From contig NC_087387.1 of assembly GCF_963675165.1 (NCBI RefSeq), positions 2,283,501-2,347,500 of the forward strand: a DNA stretch of 64,000 nt, in the 5' to 3' direction. Made by a program: the position numbers and the translations under genes. The stretch comes from Halichondria panicea (lineage: Eukaryota > Porifera > Demospongiae > Suberitida > Halichondriidae). The notes beneath the pieces are model-generated. The model did no database searches, was not told the DNA's origin, and saw only the letters and a list, made by a program, of their open reading frames with translations. This document shows positions 21,030-36,000 of the stretch, in pieces; positions within the stretch are counted from its first letter, which is position 1, and every line of letters starts with the position of its first letter.

Positions 21030-24000
21030 GTATGTGAAGTCTATTTCATTACATGCATGCATGTGCATACCGTATTGCTAGAAATTAATGCGTTGATTGA
21101 ATGCTATTTATGCAAGCAGCTATCATATCGAATACTTCAATAATTCGAGGCCTGTACCCATTGAAACCGCGATATTTAATCGCATAAAGTTTCACGGAGC
21201 CTTAAAATTGTCCTCGAATATAAAATTAGTTCTACCACTATGGTGCGTTTTCAACAATTAGCTATTATACAAGCTTGCTGATCTGATCGACCGACTAAAT
21301 GCTTAGTACTGCATGATAAAAATGATATAGTTATTGCAGCTGGAAATTGATTTATGCATGTTGCACATGCAAGCTGGTGGTGGTGAAAATCAATCCACAA
21401 ACTCACACACAACTCAGAACACAGCATGCATTCGTCACTACTATACTGTTAGCCTATACTACCGTATAGCGATATCATTATTAATTTTAATGACGATAAT
21501 ATTTTGGCAAATCGAAGTGAGGGTTGCCAATTCAAGCTCATACCTGATTATTAATGCCATGCAGCGAACTTGTCTAAAAAAATGCCAAATATACCCTACA
21601 CGTATACTCACATTAGAGTTGTGGAAAATCGTCTTGCGCTTCGTGCAATAGCTGCCGATAATAGGTGTCTGGCGAAAATTTGCTCTATACCTTGCTTGCG
21701 CATGCGCACCGAGGCATAATAAGAGCTGCATGCGCACCATTCCACCAGTGACCTGCAGAAAGTCTAGGCTTTGAGTTGAGTAGAAGGTAATGCATGTGCA
21801 TTTGAGCAGTCATGTGTGGATATTCTGACCATGCAAGTGTATGTATTGTGCTCCAGTTTAATGTGGTTAGCCCTACTGGCTAGTCATAATTATCAAGAGT
21901 CTTAATTGAATTAAAAATGTGGGCGTACTCCAGCTGGTTTCCTTCTAAGAAATTGACCTAACATGTATATATAGGTGGTCACACGAAGTCTGTGACAACC
22001 TTTTCCAAGAAGTATATTCTTCTAACCAATAAGCCATAGGTATAGTGATTGCATCATTAGTATTTTCTACAGATTCAAATGTATGTATTGTGCTCCAGTT
22101 TAATGTGGTTAATAACGGCGGCCCTACTAGCTAGTCATAATTAAAAATGTGGGTGTACTCCAGTTGGTTTCCTTTCTAAGAAATTGATCTAACGTGTATA
22201 TATAGGTCGGTTACACGAAGTCTATGACAACCTTTTCCAAGAAGTATATTCTTCTAATCAATAAGCCATAGGTATATAGTGATTGCATCATTATTATTTT
22301 CTACAGATTCAAATGTTCCGAAGACCAGAGGCAGTAAATTTGCTCTTGCGTTTATGGGAAATCGTGTTAAACCAGCTAAAATAATGCTGTATATTACAAC
22401 CGAACAAAGTGTGTCTAATTTCACTATCAAGACAAAGTTTTCTGGTTTAATTGGATTCAACAAAACGTCATCTGGACTGTACTCTCATCCTGGGACAGCT
22501 CGGAGGGGGGAGTTCACCGTCGTGGAATTGCAAGTTTTTGCTGGAGAGGTTAACGAGCAGCCAGGCATATCTGTACTAACTGATGGCAATATTGATCAAA
22601 GTGATAGACAAAAGGGACTGATTTTAACCACAGAGAATCCAAGTGATGAGCTCACAATATATGCTCTCAGCACTAATAATAACATGGCCTCCTCCTCTGA
22701 TGCCTTCATGGCTATTAACTGTGTCGAATTTCCAACAGCAAGAGATTACCAATATTTCGTGTTCTCATCAGATGTAACTGGCGGAGGTGATTTTCAGAGT
22801 CAGTTGCTCATAACACCCTGTCAAGGTGAGACAACTATTCGAGTGAGACCTTCACAAGTGCAGCATCACCCGTCTTGGGTAAATCCAAGTGTTAACACAA
22901 CTTATTCACAATTTCAAGGTGAAGTGTTTTATGAACTGCGTTTCAATCGCTTTGATACTCTGTTGCTTAGCAATTTGGGTGATTTGACGGGCACTATCAT
23001 TACATCTGACAAGCCGTTGTCTGTTTTTAGTGGCGCTCTAATAGAGAGTAGTTATCTTGTAGAACAAGTTCCACCTCACCAAACTTATGGCGATTTCTTT
23101 TTTCTTCCATCAATGTCTTTAATGTTTCGAATAGGCTCTGTCAGCAATGAAACCTCTGTTGAGGTCAACTGTCTCTGTGAGCCAGTCTCTGCAAGTAGTA
23201 ATAGAGTGCTCCTTTCAGGATCTGGTAGCTCTTTCACTGCTACTATAAATCAAGGCCAATATGTTGAATGTAGATCACAGGCCCAAGGCTTTTGCAGCGT
23301 TCAGTCATCCCGTCCAGTTACAGTAATGAACTATAATAAACTTTTCAAGTATTTCTCTATGGTTTATATACCACCTGTTGATTCCTATTTGACTCGGTAC
23401 AGTCTCACAAGTCTGTCAGATTCTCGTTTTGCTTTCTTAAGCTATACTCTCCAGGAAAGAGATTATTACGAGCCCAACACGGAGGGATTGATTGGCAATG
23501 GAGATGTACTCCCACCATCTGATGGTTTCACTACCATCAATTGCAATGAGGGCTTTGGATCGATGTCGTGCGGTCGGGGAGCTACTGGATTCTTAAGCCC
23601 GAAAAATTATGATATAAAGTTTTCCGGGGATGTACCATTCTGGGGTTTTGTACATGGTGTTGCTACAAACTATTCATACGCTCACCCTCTACCGTTCAAA
23701 ATGGTACCAATAGGACGTAAGTTTTTTACCTATATATATAAAAGTGTGTCGACAATTCTTTTTTATGTTTTAGTGGTCTGGATTGAAGCTCAAGATATGG
23801 TTGTTATGGAAACCGTGGGTCTAGTAAATATGGGGTTTAGAGTAACAAATGGAGATACTTCACTGAGAACAAGAGCTTTCGTTGTCACTAAAAATATTAC
23901 TGCAATAGAAGGTAAGATGATTATTTTGTGTTGATACTAAGGAACAATATTTGGATAGACATGACTAGTTGTTGAATATCTACAATCATGGTAAAGGCTT

Positions 24001-27000
24001 GCACATGCGCACTATATAGTATATATATGGCACTGTTTTATTGGCATGTGATTCACTTGTAGTACCCTCGCTATGCTTGGGATACTACCTTAGCATGGGT
24101 TTCTAAATTCCGTGTAGACTCATCCAACACTGCATGTCTAGCTATTATGTGGTCAATGAATGTGTAGGACCGGTGCATGGTTACTATTCCAATTTTCGCA
24201 TAGGAGAGGACTATGGTTCCACTGGTTTGCTTCCAAGCACACCGGGAAATTGTAGTAAATTGGAATGGAGAGCTGGAAATTCAACTCTCAATAATTGTTT
24301 TCTTGTGCCCATAATTGATGATGACATTCCGGAACCAGTTGAAGTATTTGAGATTTTTGTTGAATGTGAGGCAAACGGAAACTGTTATCTTCCACGACAA
24401 CGATACACCATCACCATTATAGACGATCAAGGTACGTACAACTATATCTTATCTCACTTGAACCATTCCAATATCAAACAACGTTCGCGTTCTTTTGGTT
24501 ACAAAAAACCTAGTGAAGTTTTTCATATTTAGCTTGTAGACTGTACTATGCTTATAAGTTATGTAGGCTATAACCTATTATCAGATCAAATCTCAATCAC
24601 CTTATTAGAAGTCAAGTGCATAGAAATCAGGATTTCTAAATAGAGTACTTTCCATAATTATATACATACGGTCCCAAAGGTTGTTGATTTGTTTTAGAGG
24701 TTCCACTGTAACAGTTACCGTATAATGCTGTTGATGAATAATTATACGCAGGTCAGTGTGATCATCTTCCCCCGTTGTCCAATGGAAACATCTCCTATAG
24801 TTTTGATGGTTACCCTCTGAGGCCGTATGGTACTGTTGCCACTTACACCTGTAACCGACGATACTATCTCTCTGGAAATGAAACAAGGACGTGTACCAAC
24901 AGTGAATGGTTGGGAACAATGCCGACATGTATAGGTATAGCTAATTACTGTATTATAAATTATTTACCCCCTGCATGGGTCATTAGGACTAAACCTCTAA
25001 TTGAAACTTATAAATAATATAATGTGTTAAAAATCCAGATCAGTACCGTATATCTTCTAATTTATCGGACAGCAAAAACTAATTATTTTGGAAATTGTCT
25101 GGGTATAATTGGATTTTTATAGAGCATGCGAAGTATCCAGAATAAGCAAGCAGCTGCATGCGAGCTAGCTAAGTTTAATAGAACAGTGTACGACTGAATA
25201 GTTGCACTATAGCTAGCTATATACTCAAAGCTATCTAACTGCAGCATTCTAAGTCTTACTTGCCGTCTTATGAATGTAAAATGAATGAAATGCGGCCACT
25301 CGGCTATTCCATATACTGGCCAGTCTTGGCTGCCCCAAACTAGGTTTTAAATGTGCGTTTATTACGGCCGGATATGACATTTTGGGTGTGGATTGGCCGA
25401 TAAATTGGACTACACATCATCAATTATCCTTCATTATCCTGGAGACAGAACCGCAAAATTAGTCATTCGAGGTAAGGTCGATTTTTAGCTGTGGCTATTT
25501 TCTGAAATACAGCAACCTCGCTTTTCCGGCCAAGCTGCACTGTCCCAAGGGTGACCAGATTAATGAGAGTCTACTGTATATAAGCTTGTCGACTGAAGTA
25601 CCGGTACTTGCTGCATGCATGACTATATTGATTGTGTGGCAATGAAACACATACTCCATGCATTAGCAGGCGCTTGCAAGCAAATATTAATGCCATGCAT
25701 GCAGTGTCTCAATGTTATGCACATAATTATAGTTCAGGCATGCCATCAGTTTACTTCCACACACACACTATAGATTGTGCATGTGATACATCAATTTTAA
25801 GCCACTCCAAGTGGAAACTTAGTTTCATGCATGCAGCTCTGTGTTGATACATGTATAGGCCAGGGTATTGTGGGCTAAAAGCAATTTTACTTAAGATGTA
25901 TAGTGTAGTATAATTAAGTCATAGAATTACGAAGTATGTACCACTCCTTAGCATCGATCCCAGGCTGAGTTGTCGCTTTTATAACGGTCGGTTAATGCAA
26001 ACAACTAACCTCTCATGTGATGAATTTCTATTTCTGTAGATTCCAGTTCTCCTAAAACCAGAGGCAATAAATTTGCTGTTGCATTTATGAGAAATGCTGT
26101 TGGACGATCCAAAATATCACTTTATATTACAACGGAACAAGATGTGTCTGCTTTCACTATTGAAACGAGGCTTCCTGACCTGATTGGATTCAACGAGGTA
26201 TCACCTGACAGTGGATTGTTCTTTCGTACTGGCACAGCACGGAGGGGGAATTTCACAGTCATTCAATTACAAGCTGGTGGAGTGAGTAACGGACGGCCAG
26301 ACTTATCAGTACAGAGTGACGGCGATAATGATACAAGTGATAGACAAAAAGGACTGATTATAACTGCAGATAATCCAAGTGATGAGCTCACCGTATATGC
26401 TCTCAGCAGTAATAATGACATGGCCTCCTCCGCTGATGCCTTCATGGCCATTAACTGTGTCGAGTTTCCAACAGCGAACAATTATCAATATTTTGTATTC
26501 TCGTCTGGTGGAGGACCTTTTGAGAGCCAGTTTCTCCTCACACCGTGTCAGGATGACACACGTATTGGAGTGAGACCATCACAAACACAGCTTCATCCCT
26601 CCTGGGTGAGCCCAAACTCTACTATCACTCGCTCTCAAGAAGAATTGACATACGGACTACATTTCAATCGCTTTGATACTCTGATGCTTAGCAATGTTAA
26701 TGATTTGACTGGCACTATCGTTACATCTGACAAGCCACTGTCTGTTTTCAGCGGCCATCAATGTGGAACTCTTACCAATAATGGAACTTGTGGTTACCTA
26801 GTAGAACAAATTCCACCACACCCAACGTACGGTGATATGTTTCTTCTTGCACCGTTTGATGTTCGACAAACAGGTGCAGTATATCGAATCGGTACTGTCA
26901 GCAATGATGTATCTTTACAGATCAATTGTCCATGTGATCTGGTCTCTGATGTGATGAGTAACAGTAACAGTAACAATATGTTGTCAGGCTCTGGTCGCCT

Positions 27001-30000
27001 TTTGTATACTACTATAAATCAAGGCCAGTACGCTGAGTGCAGAACACCTCCAAACAACAGTACATTTTGCAGCGTCAAATCAACACGTCCGGTTACAGTA
27101 ATGATTTACACCCTTGGAAGTTTAGTCAATAATTTAGACTTCACCAGTCCAATCAGCGACCCCTCGATGGTGTACATACCACCTGTTGATTCCTATCTGA
27201 CTCGGTACAGTCTCACAAGTCTTTCATATCCTTTTTCTGTGTCATTAAGCTATACTCTCCGTGAAAGTAATTTCGCCAATCTAAACTCTTCGAAATTGCT
27301 TATTAACAAAGAATTCAAACCATCTGATGATTTTACTACCATTGATTGCATTGGAAAAGTACAATGTGGACGAGGAGCTACTAGATATTTAGGTCAAAGA
27401 AACTTTAATATACAATTTTTGGGTGATGTACCGTTCTGGGGGTATGCATACGGTTCTGCTGAGGATGTTTCATTTGCTTATCCTCTACCATTTGAGATGA
27501 TACCGATAGGGCGTAAGTTATAATTATACACAAAAGTTGTGTCCCTTATTTACTTCACTCCTTTTCTCCAGTGGCCCGGATTGAAGCCCAAAACAAGACT
27601 GTTATGGAAAATGTAGGTCTAGTCGATATGGGGTTTATGATAACAGGAGGTTACAATTCAGTGAGGACAAGAGCTTTCGCTGTCACTAGTAATTTGTCTG
27701 CAACAGAAGGTATTGACAGATTCTTTTTATTCATGTACATGTTGGAGATATTTTTCACAGCGTCCATGCTCTAATTAAAATGATGCGCAGTCCAAGATAC
27801 TGCTTTAGATTACGAAGTGCATGTGTTCATTCTGTTTGTATTTGCTGTAGAGAGATAATAAACTTTCCACGTGTTTTGTATTTTCTTCTACTTGCAGGCG
27901 CAGACTATAATTCAACTGGTTTGCACCCAGGTAAGGGCAAAAGTAACCTGATATGGAAACGTCATACATCAGCTCCCATAGCTCAATTTATTGTGCCCAT
28001 AATTGATGATGACATTCCGGAACCAATTGAAGTGTTAGAGATTTTTGTTGAATGTGAGAAAAATAGAAACTGTTATCTACCACGACAACGATACACCATC
28101 ACTATTATAGACGATCAAGGTACGTACGTGGCACGGTGCAACTTTCATACTTATCACCTTATACACTGTAGGTGTGTGTGCCCACATTCATATATTTAGC
28201 TTTTCCATTGCATGTGTATATAGTATAGACTAGTGATTCATTGATGTTCAATGGAACCTCTAAATGTCGACACTTATAATCTGGCCACTCAATCGAAATA
28301 GAAGCACGTACAAATTAACCACTGTAATCATAGGGTGTCATACAGGGGGGAAGGTGGGATACCTCCCCCCTAGCTCCAATTTCCCCCCCCCTTTCAAGTA
28401 CTAGTTGTGTGACTGAGTGTCCATAGCTGGGTATTGAAAAACAGTTGACCTTTTTTTAGCTGGTTACTTTTCTCGTTTCCCCCCTCTACTTCAAAATCCT
28501 GTATGACACCCTGAATCAAGACACGTCAATACAAGGAACAATCTCTTCATACTTAAAAGGGTGTCCATTTAGAGGTTCTACTGTAATGCTTGCTGATGAT
28601 TATATTTAAATGTACGCAGGTCAGTGTCATAATCTTCTCCCGTTGTCCAATGGACACATCTCCTATAGTTTTGATGGTTACCCTCTGAGGCCGTATGGTA
28701 CTGTTGCCACTCACACCTGTAATAAAGGATATTATCTCTCCGGAGATAAAAATAGGACGTGTAACAACAGTGAATGGTTGGGAACTATGCCGACATGTAT
28801 AGGTATGGCTAATTGCTGCGTTATCTATTTATCCCCTGCATGGGTCATTAGGACTAAGCCTCCAATTACATCTTACAATTACCAGAATAAAGAAGCAAAT
28901 GATGCACTTGCCAACCTCCTACAGGTCACAAAGTATGTACCTCTCATAATGACATTATTTCCATAGATTTCAATTCTCTTAAAACCAGAGGCAATAAATT
29001 TGCTCTTGCATTTATGAGAAATGCTGTTGGACGGTCCGAAATATCACTTCATATTACAACGGAACAAGATGTGTCTGCTTTTACTATTGAAACAAGGCTT
29101 CCTGACCTGATTGGATTCAACGAGGTATCACCTGACAGTGGATTGTTCTCTCGTACTGGAACAGCACAGAGGGGGCATTTCACAGTCATTCAATTGCAAG
29201 CTAGTGGAGGGATTAACAGACGGGAAGACTTATCAGTACAGAGTGACGGCAATAATGGTAGATCTACAAGTGATAGACAAAAAGGACTGATTTTAACTGC
29301 AGACAATCTAAATGATGAACTCACAGTATATGCTCTCAGCAGTAATAATAATTTGGCCTCCTCCGCTGATGCCTTTATGGCTATTAATTGTGTCGAGTTT
29401 TCAACAGCGAAAGATTACCAATATTTCATATTCTCATCAGATGCAACTGGAGGAACTTTTGATAGTCAGTTTCTCATCACACCCTGTCAGGATGACACAA
29501 TTATTCGAATGATAACATCACAAAAACAGCTTCATCCCTCCTGGGTGAGACCAAACCCTGCTATCACTAACACTCGGGTAGAATCGACATACGGAGTGCA
29601 CTTCAATCGCTTCGACACTCTGATGCTTAGTAATGTGAATGATTTGACGGGCACTATCATTACATCTGACAAACCATTGTCTGTTTTCAGTGGCCATCAA
29701 TGTGGAAATCCTACCAAAGACAGAACTTGCGATTATCTGGTAGAACAAATTCCACCACACCCAACGTACGGTGATATGTTTCTTCTTGCACCATTTGATC
29801 TTCGACAAAGTGGTGAAGTATATAGAATTGGTACTGTCAGCGATGAAGCCTCTATACAAGTCAACTGTCTATGTGAACCAGTCTCTGCTAGTAGAAATGG
29901 TCGAAGAGTCCTCCTATCAGGCTTTGGTCGATCTATGACCGCTGTTATTAATCGAGGCCAATACGTTGAGTGCAGAACACCACATAACAGTCGTACATTT

Positions 30001-33000
30001 TGCAGCGTCCAGTCAACACGTCCGATTACAGTTATGAGCTACACCCTCGGAAATTCAGTCGATAATTTGAACTTGACTAAAGCAATCGGCGATCCCTCGA
30101 TGGTGTATATACCACCTGTCGATTCCTATCTAACTCGGTACAGTCTCACAAGTCTGTCAGATCCTTCTTCTGTGTCCTTAAGCTATACTCTCCGGGAAAG
30201 TGATTACGAACCAAACACTCAAGGATTGCTTGTCAATAGAGATGTGTTCACACCAACTGATGGTTTCGCTACCATCGATTGTAGTGTGGACTGTATTGCA
30301 TCAATGGTGTGTGGGCGGGGAGCTACTGGAGTCTTCGGAGTAGATGCATTTGATATAACTTTTTCTGGTGATGTACCATTCTGGGGGTATGCATACGGTT
30401 TTGCTAAGGACAATTCATTTACTTACCCTCTTCCATTTGCGATGAAACCAATAGGATGTAAGTTCTATCATACCACCAAATAAAATAATATGTCTTACTT
30501 CTTACTTCTTTCCTCCAGTGGCCTGGATTGAAGCTCAAGACATGATTGTTTTGGAAACAGTGGGTCAAGTGGATATGGAGTTCTTGATAACAAGAGGGGA
30601 CCGTTCAACAGTAACAAGAGCTTTTGCTGTCACTAGAAATTTGTCTGCAACAGAAGGTACTATAATTATAATTCATAACATTTGGGAGCAATGAATAGGT
30701 AGGCTCCATTCCAAGATACACACAGTACGTACTACAAGTTCCTAATGCAGGTGTTCAAAATAAATGTTGTAGAGGTAGCCACCAAAAAATATTTTTCCAC
30801 ATGCAGGAGAGGACTATACTGTAACTGGTGTACACCCAGGTACAGTGGGCAATAGTAACATGAGATGGAGACGCCGTAATTCAGCTCCCAATAATCGATT
30901 TATCGTGCCCATAATTGATGATGAGATTCCGGAACCAATTGAAAAATTGGAAATATTTGTTGAATGTGATGCTAGTGAAAACTGTTATTTACCACGACAA
31001 AGTTACACCATTACCATTATAGACGATCAAGGTACGTACAGCTATCACGCTATCACTAAGGTTATAGTTAGGATATGTGTCCGTCCCTACAATCACTATA
31101 ATTAATTATTTGTTAGTGTTCAGTGGAACCCTGAAAAATCCTTATGATACTTTCTATAGGTCCCAATCGACATTGGTTCCACTTTTAGCCTATTTTCATT
31201 GCTGCTCAAGTACCCTATACATAAGCTAATATTATGTTTAGGTCAAGTGTAGGACACTTCTGAGTTCTCCAAAAAAAGTGTTGATTTTGGAGTTTAGACT
31301 TTAAATGTTTCACTGTTACTCTATATGTTGCTGACGATGATTGTAACCTTTGAATATAATTATACGTATGCAGGTCAGTGTGATCATCTTCCCTCGCTGC
31401 CCAATGGAAACATCTCTTATAGTTTTGGTGGTTTTCCTCTGAGGCCGTATGGTACTGTCGCCACTTACACCTGTAACCAAGGATACTATCTCTCTGGAAA
31501 TGAAACAAGGGCGTGTAACAACAGTGAATGGTTTGGAAAAATGCCGACATGTAAAGGTATAGCTAATTGCTGCATTATTTTACCCCTTAATTTGCATGGG
31601 TCACTATTACTACTTCGCACTGTTTAGAGATAATCTGATCCTATAAGCTAATTGTGCTTGCCTAAAAAGATATTAATGTTTCTGGGATTTTATTCCTTAC
31701 TTTGTACATAGCCTCTATTTTAGGCTTATTACTACCTATATAGTCAACAAACTTGTCCATTATTGTAGCCTTTTGCCGTGTCCTGCCTCCTATTGACAAT
31801 GGTGTTTTGGATTACGATATGATGGAAAGTCTGTTGAATGCTACTAGACCGAATGGAACTGTTGCAACGTACACTTGTGACGATGGATTCAGGCTGGATG
31901 GAAATACTAGGATCCGGATATGTGACACAGGAAATTGGACGGCCACAGCACCTGTGTGCATAGAAAGTAAGCCCCGGGTATGTACATGTTTGTGTGGTAC
32001 TGTTCAGATGTTATGTATATATAGTAGCCTCGTAACAAATGCAATTTGAAAGATAATTCCTTCTTACGCAAAACAGTTCTGTACAACTTCCCCCCAATTG
32101 TCTTAATTTTCAGAGGTTCCTCTGTATAATTATATAATTATTATAGTTATTGCTATACAGTTGAGTATCGATTATCCGAACATCTGGTGTCCCCACCTCA
32201 TATCCGGAGGGCTGAAATATTCGGATACCAAAAATGAGCCATGCTCATCAATAATTTGCATGCAAAATCAGCAAATAATGCATGTCCATGCAGAGCTCTT
32301 ACAAATTATACTATAATCTTGGGCATAATGCAATGGACAGAACAAGGTAGCAAGCTATACTGTTAGGCTAAGTTGAAGCATTTAGCTGCTTCTGCTAATC
32401 AACAACGCAAAAGATTTCAACCATGTGGACACTTAATGTGCATGTGCGAGTGGGTGTTTGCTATGAATATTTCACGGATAATCGAGAATTTGGATGATCG
32501 GTATTCGGATAATCGAAGTTCAACTGTATAATTATTCTGTTGACATACATAATTGCCTGATCATTATCCCTAGACCCAACAGTATCCATGGCTCAGTCAA
32601 TCAGTCAGGGAGGAGGCTTGTCTGACCTTGTGATTATTAGCGTCATTGTTGTCGTGGTTGTGGCTGCTCTTGCTATATTGGCGATAGTTTGCTGTCTCTA
32701 TATTAAAAGGTCGATACAAAACAAAGAAGAGGGGCTAAAAGTGTACACTGTAAGGTGAGCCCCCTTTTCGTACCATAATGTGGCAGACGAACGAATAAAC
32801 GAGGCGAGCCGTTAGCTGCGTGCAGCGCAAAAATTTGAGCTATACAATTTGTAGCACAATGTGGCAGACGAATATGATGGCTAAGCCACTAAAAGCACAT
32901 TGTCAAGGACTGGTGCAGTTTGAACTATAATTTATAGCTATCTGTAGCTACTGTGCTGTAGATGCATGTGTGTTTGTTACCTTCATAATTAAACCTCTCT

Positions 33001-36000
33001 CTCTTTATAGACAGCTGAGGAAGCTGTCTGGCCCAAACACTCTTATGGGTATGTATATATATATACTATAATTATGCATGTGTATGGGTATTCAAATCAG
33101 TCTCATTCTCATTCTGCAGAATATCAAACTCGACAGATTGTGAAGTATGTTCCAGAATCAATGAGAATTCCCAGCTCTAATCTGAAATTACAGGATGCAG
33201 CAGTCGGTCAAGGTAACTACGTAATGGTTAGATCCCACTTTTCATTATTAATTAGATGTATCCTCAAGCAATCTATAGTTTAATACCAGCCATGCAAGAA
33301 CTATATACCTCACATAAAATTATAGTTCCCTGCTAAACACCCTCAAGTGCATGGGATCTTATAGTTATAACAAGAAAAATGAGTAAATAAATACTTGTCA
33401 GACTTTATTCTCTCATCTTTCTCTGGCAGTTTGATAATATTATGTTTGATAATGTTTGGTTTGTTCCCATCATTCTAGGAGCTTTTGGGATTGTGTACAA
33501 AGGATTACTAATGGACTGGAACAATGTTGCCATGAGGGGCGTGGCTTTGAAAACGCTAAAAGGTGAATTATAAGCAATTTTATACTCCGCATTTTTGAAA
33601 TAAGTCTCCAGATTTTGTATTAGTTATTGCCCAGCACAAGTGCAACATGCCAAATATAACATTGCATGGAGCAACATAATGCCCGATTGAGGGCCGCAGG
33701 CATGTTGCAGAGGGCACCTGCAATAATAACTAACTTGTTGCCCCAATGATGTCAAACTCTTCTGATTGGTTAAGTTTTCCCTATAAATTGTGATGATAGA
33801 CATGTGATTATTAGTTTTGCTTCCCACAACTATAGTGCAAAGGAAAGGAGCCTATAAAAGGGACCAATTGAGTTACATGTATTGGGTGGGAGGGCAGGAT
33901 AAAAGTCAAAAAGCATATTTCATCCCCACTGCATTTACACACAGTGCAACATGCCATATATAATTATTGCAGTGCAATACATGGTTGCTATGGTAGTGAT
34001 GCAAGATGCCAGAGCACTGGATTGCTTTTATCTGCCCACTCACTTGGCAACAAATATGCATATGCACCTCCAAATTTACCTTTTGCTCTGAGAGTGGACA
34101 CATACACAAGTCCTATATAGCCATAAATTATGCCCCCTAGCTCCTCCTAGCCTCGAGACCAGCCATTCGTTATCTGAAAGAACGCCTGGTCAAGTTCCAA
34201 TGTGTAGAACTTGGTCCAGGAATTTCTTGGACCGATAATTTCCCACAACAACCATAATTGCCCGTGAATATCATTATGATGCTTACAGTAACGTGCAGTA
34301 TTGTTGTGGTTGTGGTTACCGCAATCATGTTCACAACTACTCAAGCCTAACCACTCGCTGACTCAGCTAAACAAGTTCTACATTGAGTGGACACACAAGT
34401 CCTATAGCGTAAATTATAATTACACCCCATGCACCTCTATAGGTCTGTTCACTCAGAGTGACGTACAGAGCATGGTGAGGGAGATCACCAAGATGCAGGA
34501 GTTCCACCATCATCACGTCATGCCCTTGATTGGGGTATGTCTTGATGCCGGACCCGGTGTTTCCATGGTAATGCCTTATATGACAAACGGGAGTCTACTA
34601 GACTATTTGAAGAAAGAGAGGTCTAACCTAGAGTTGGCAGAGGGAGAGGATTTTGAGAAGGTATTTTGTACTCCATGCCAACAAATTAATTCAGCACACA
34701 CGCGGTTGGTTATTGTGGTCACCCAATATAATAAGCTGCAGTAAACCTCCGAGGACAAGGGCAAAGCCCCGAGGGTGGTTTACAATAAATAATATACGGC
34801 TTTCTGAAACTATTTCAAAAGCTACTTTCAAGGGTCAATAACTTGAGTTAGGAATGTCTGTCTGTCCAATTACAAAACTACATGCTAATATTTTGCAATG
34901 CCTCTTATATTGTTTAACTGATAGAAGATATTGATTTATTTTTCTATGCTGATTTTACATATCGTGTACTGTACGTAGGTATTTGCTGTAAGGAAGCTAC
35001 TGTTGAAGATGTGTCATCAGATAGCTCTTGGAATGGCGTATCTTGCTGAGCACAAGTTCGTCCATCGAGACCTAGCTGCCAGGAACTGCATGTGAGGCAT
35101 TGAATCGGTTTGTCTAGTCTTGTGTGCTGCATGGCACACTGTAACACAAAGCACTTATATAATCTTTGATAAAGCATAATGTACTGTATAATTATTTCGA
35201 GGGTAGCTAGATCTATAAACTTTTGCGGAGTGAATGTTAGAAAGGTTTTCTTGAAATAATTATAGCAGCCTTTTTGCAGCATGTATGCATGCATGCATGC
35301 ATGACTGTGATAGTAAATTTGTGGGTATAAATGTTAGCAGTACATGCTTAATTAATCAGCGAAAACCACTACCCTTGAAATGATTATACCCACTATACAG
35401 TATTCAAGTCACTATAAAATTAATATAGATTGCTAATAAGTTAATATGCTCACTGAATATGTATAGGTTGGATTCAAATGGTGACATCAAAGTTGGGGAT
35501 TTTGGCTTGGCTGAGGATGTGTGTGCACAAGGGTACTTCAGACAGGGTGAAGCTGAGGGAGTCAAACTGCCGTACAAATGGTTGGCAGTGGAGAGTCTAA
35601 GCGATGCTATCTTCAATGAGAAAACTGATGTGGTACGTATGTTGCTCTAGTTACGGTAGCAATTAAAATAAACATTGTGTGGTGCTCGGTACGTCAGTTA
35701 CAGACCCTCAAAACTTGATACGTGATATTATTCTCCCCAATAATATACAGTGGTCGTATGGTGTGACCGTGTGGGAGGTCTTCAGTGGTGGCCGAACTCC
35801 CTATCCTGGAGTGGATCCAATGTCCCTAGTGGCTCTACTTAAAGAGGGCAAGAGATTGGAACCTCCTCAGAATACTGCCTGCTCTGCGGATTTGTAAGTA
35901 AACATTGATCCACTAGCTATAGCAGTATTACTTAAGAAACGTATACCAATAATTATCATGGCAAGGACGCTTTGATTCCAGTATTATATTGCCATTGTCT

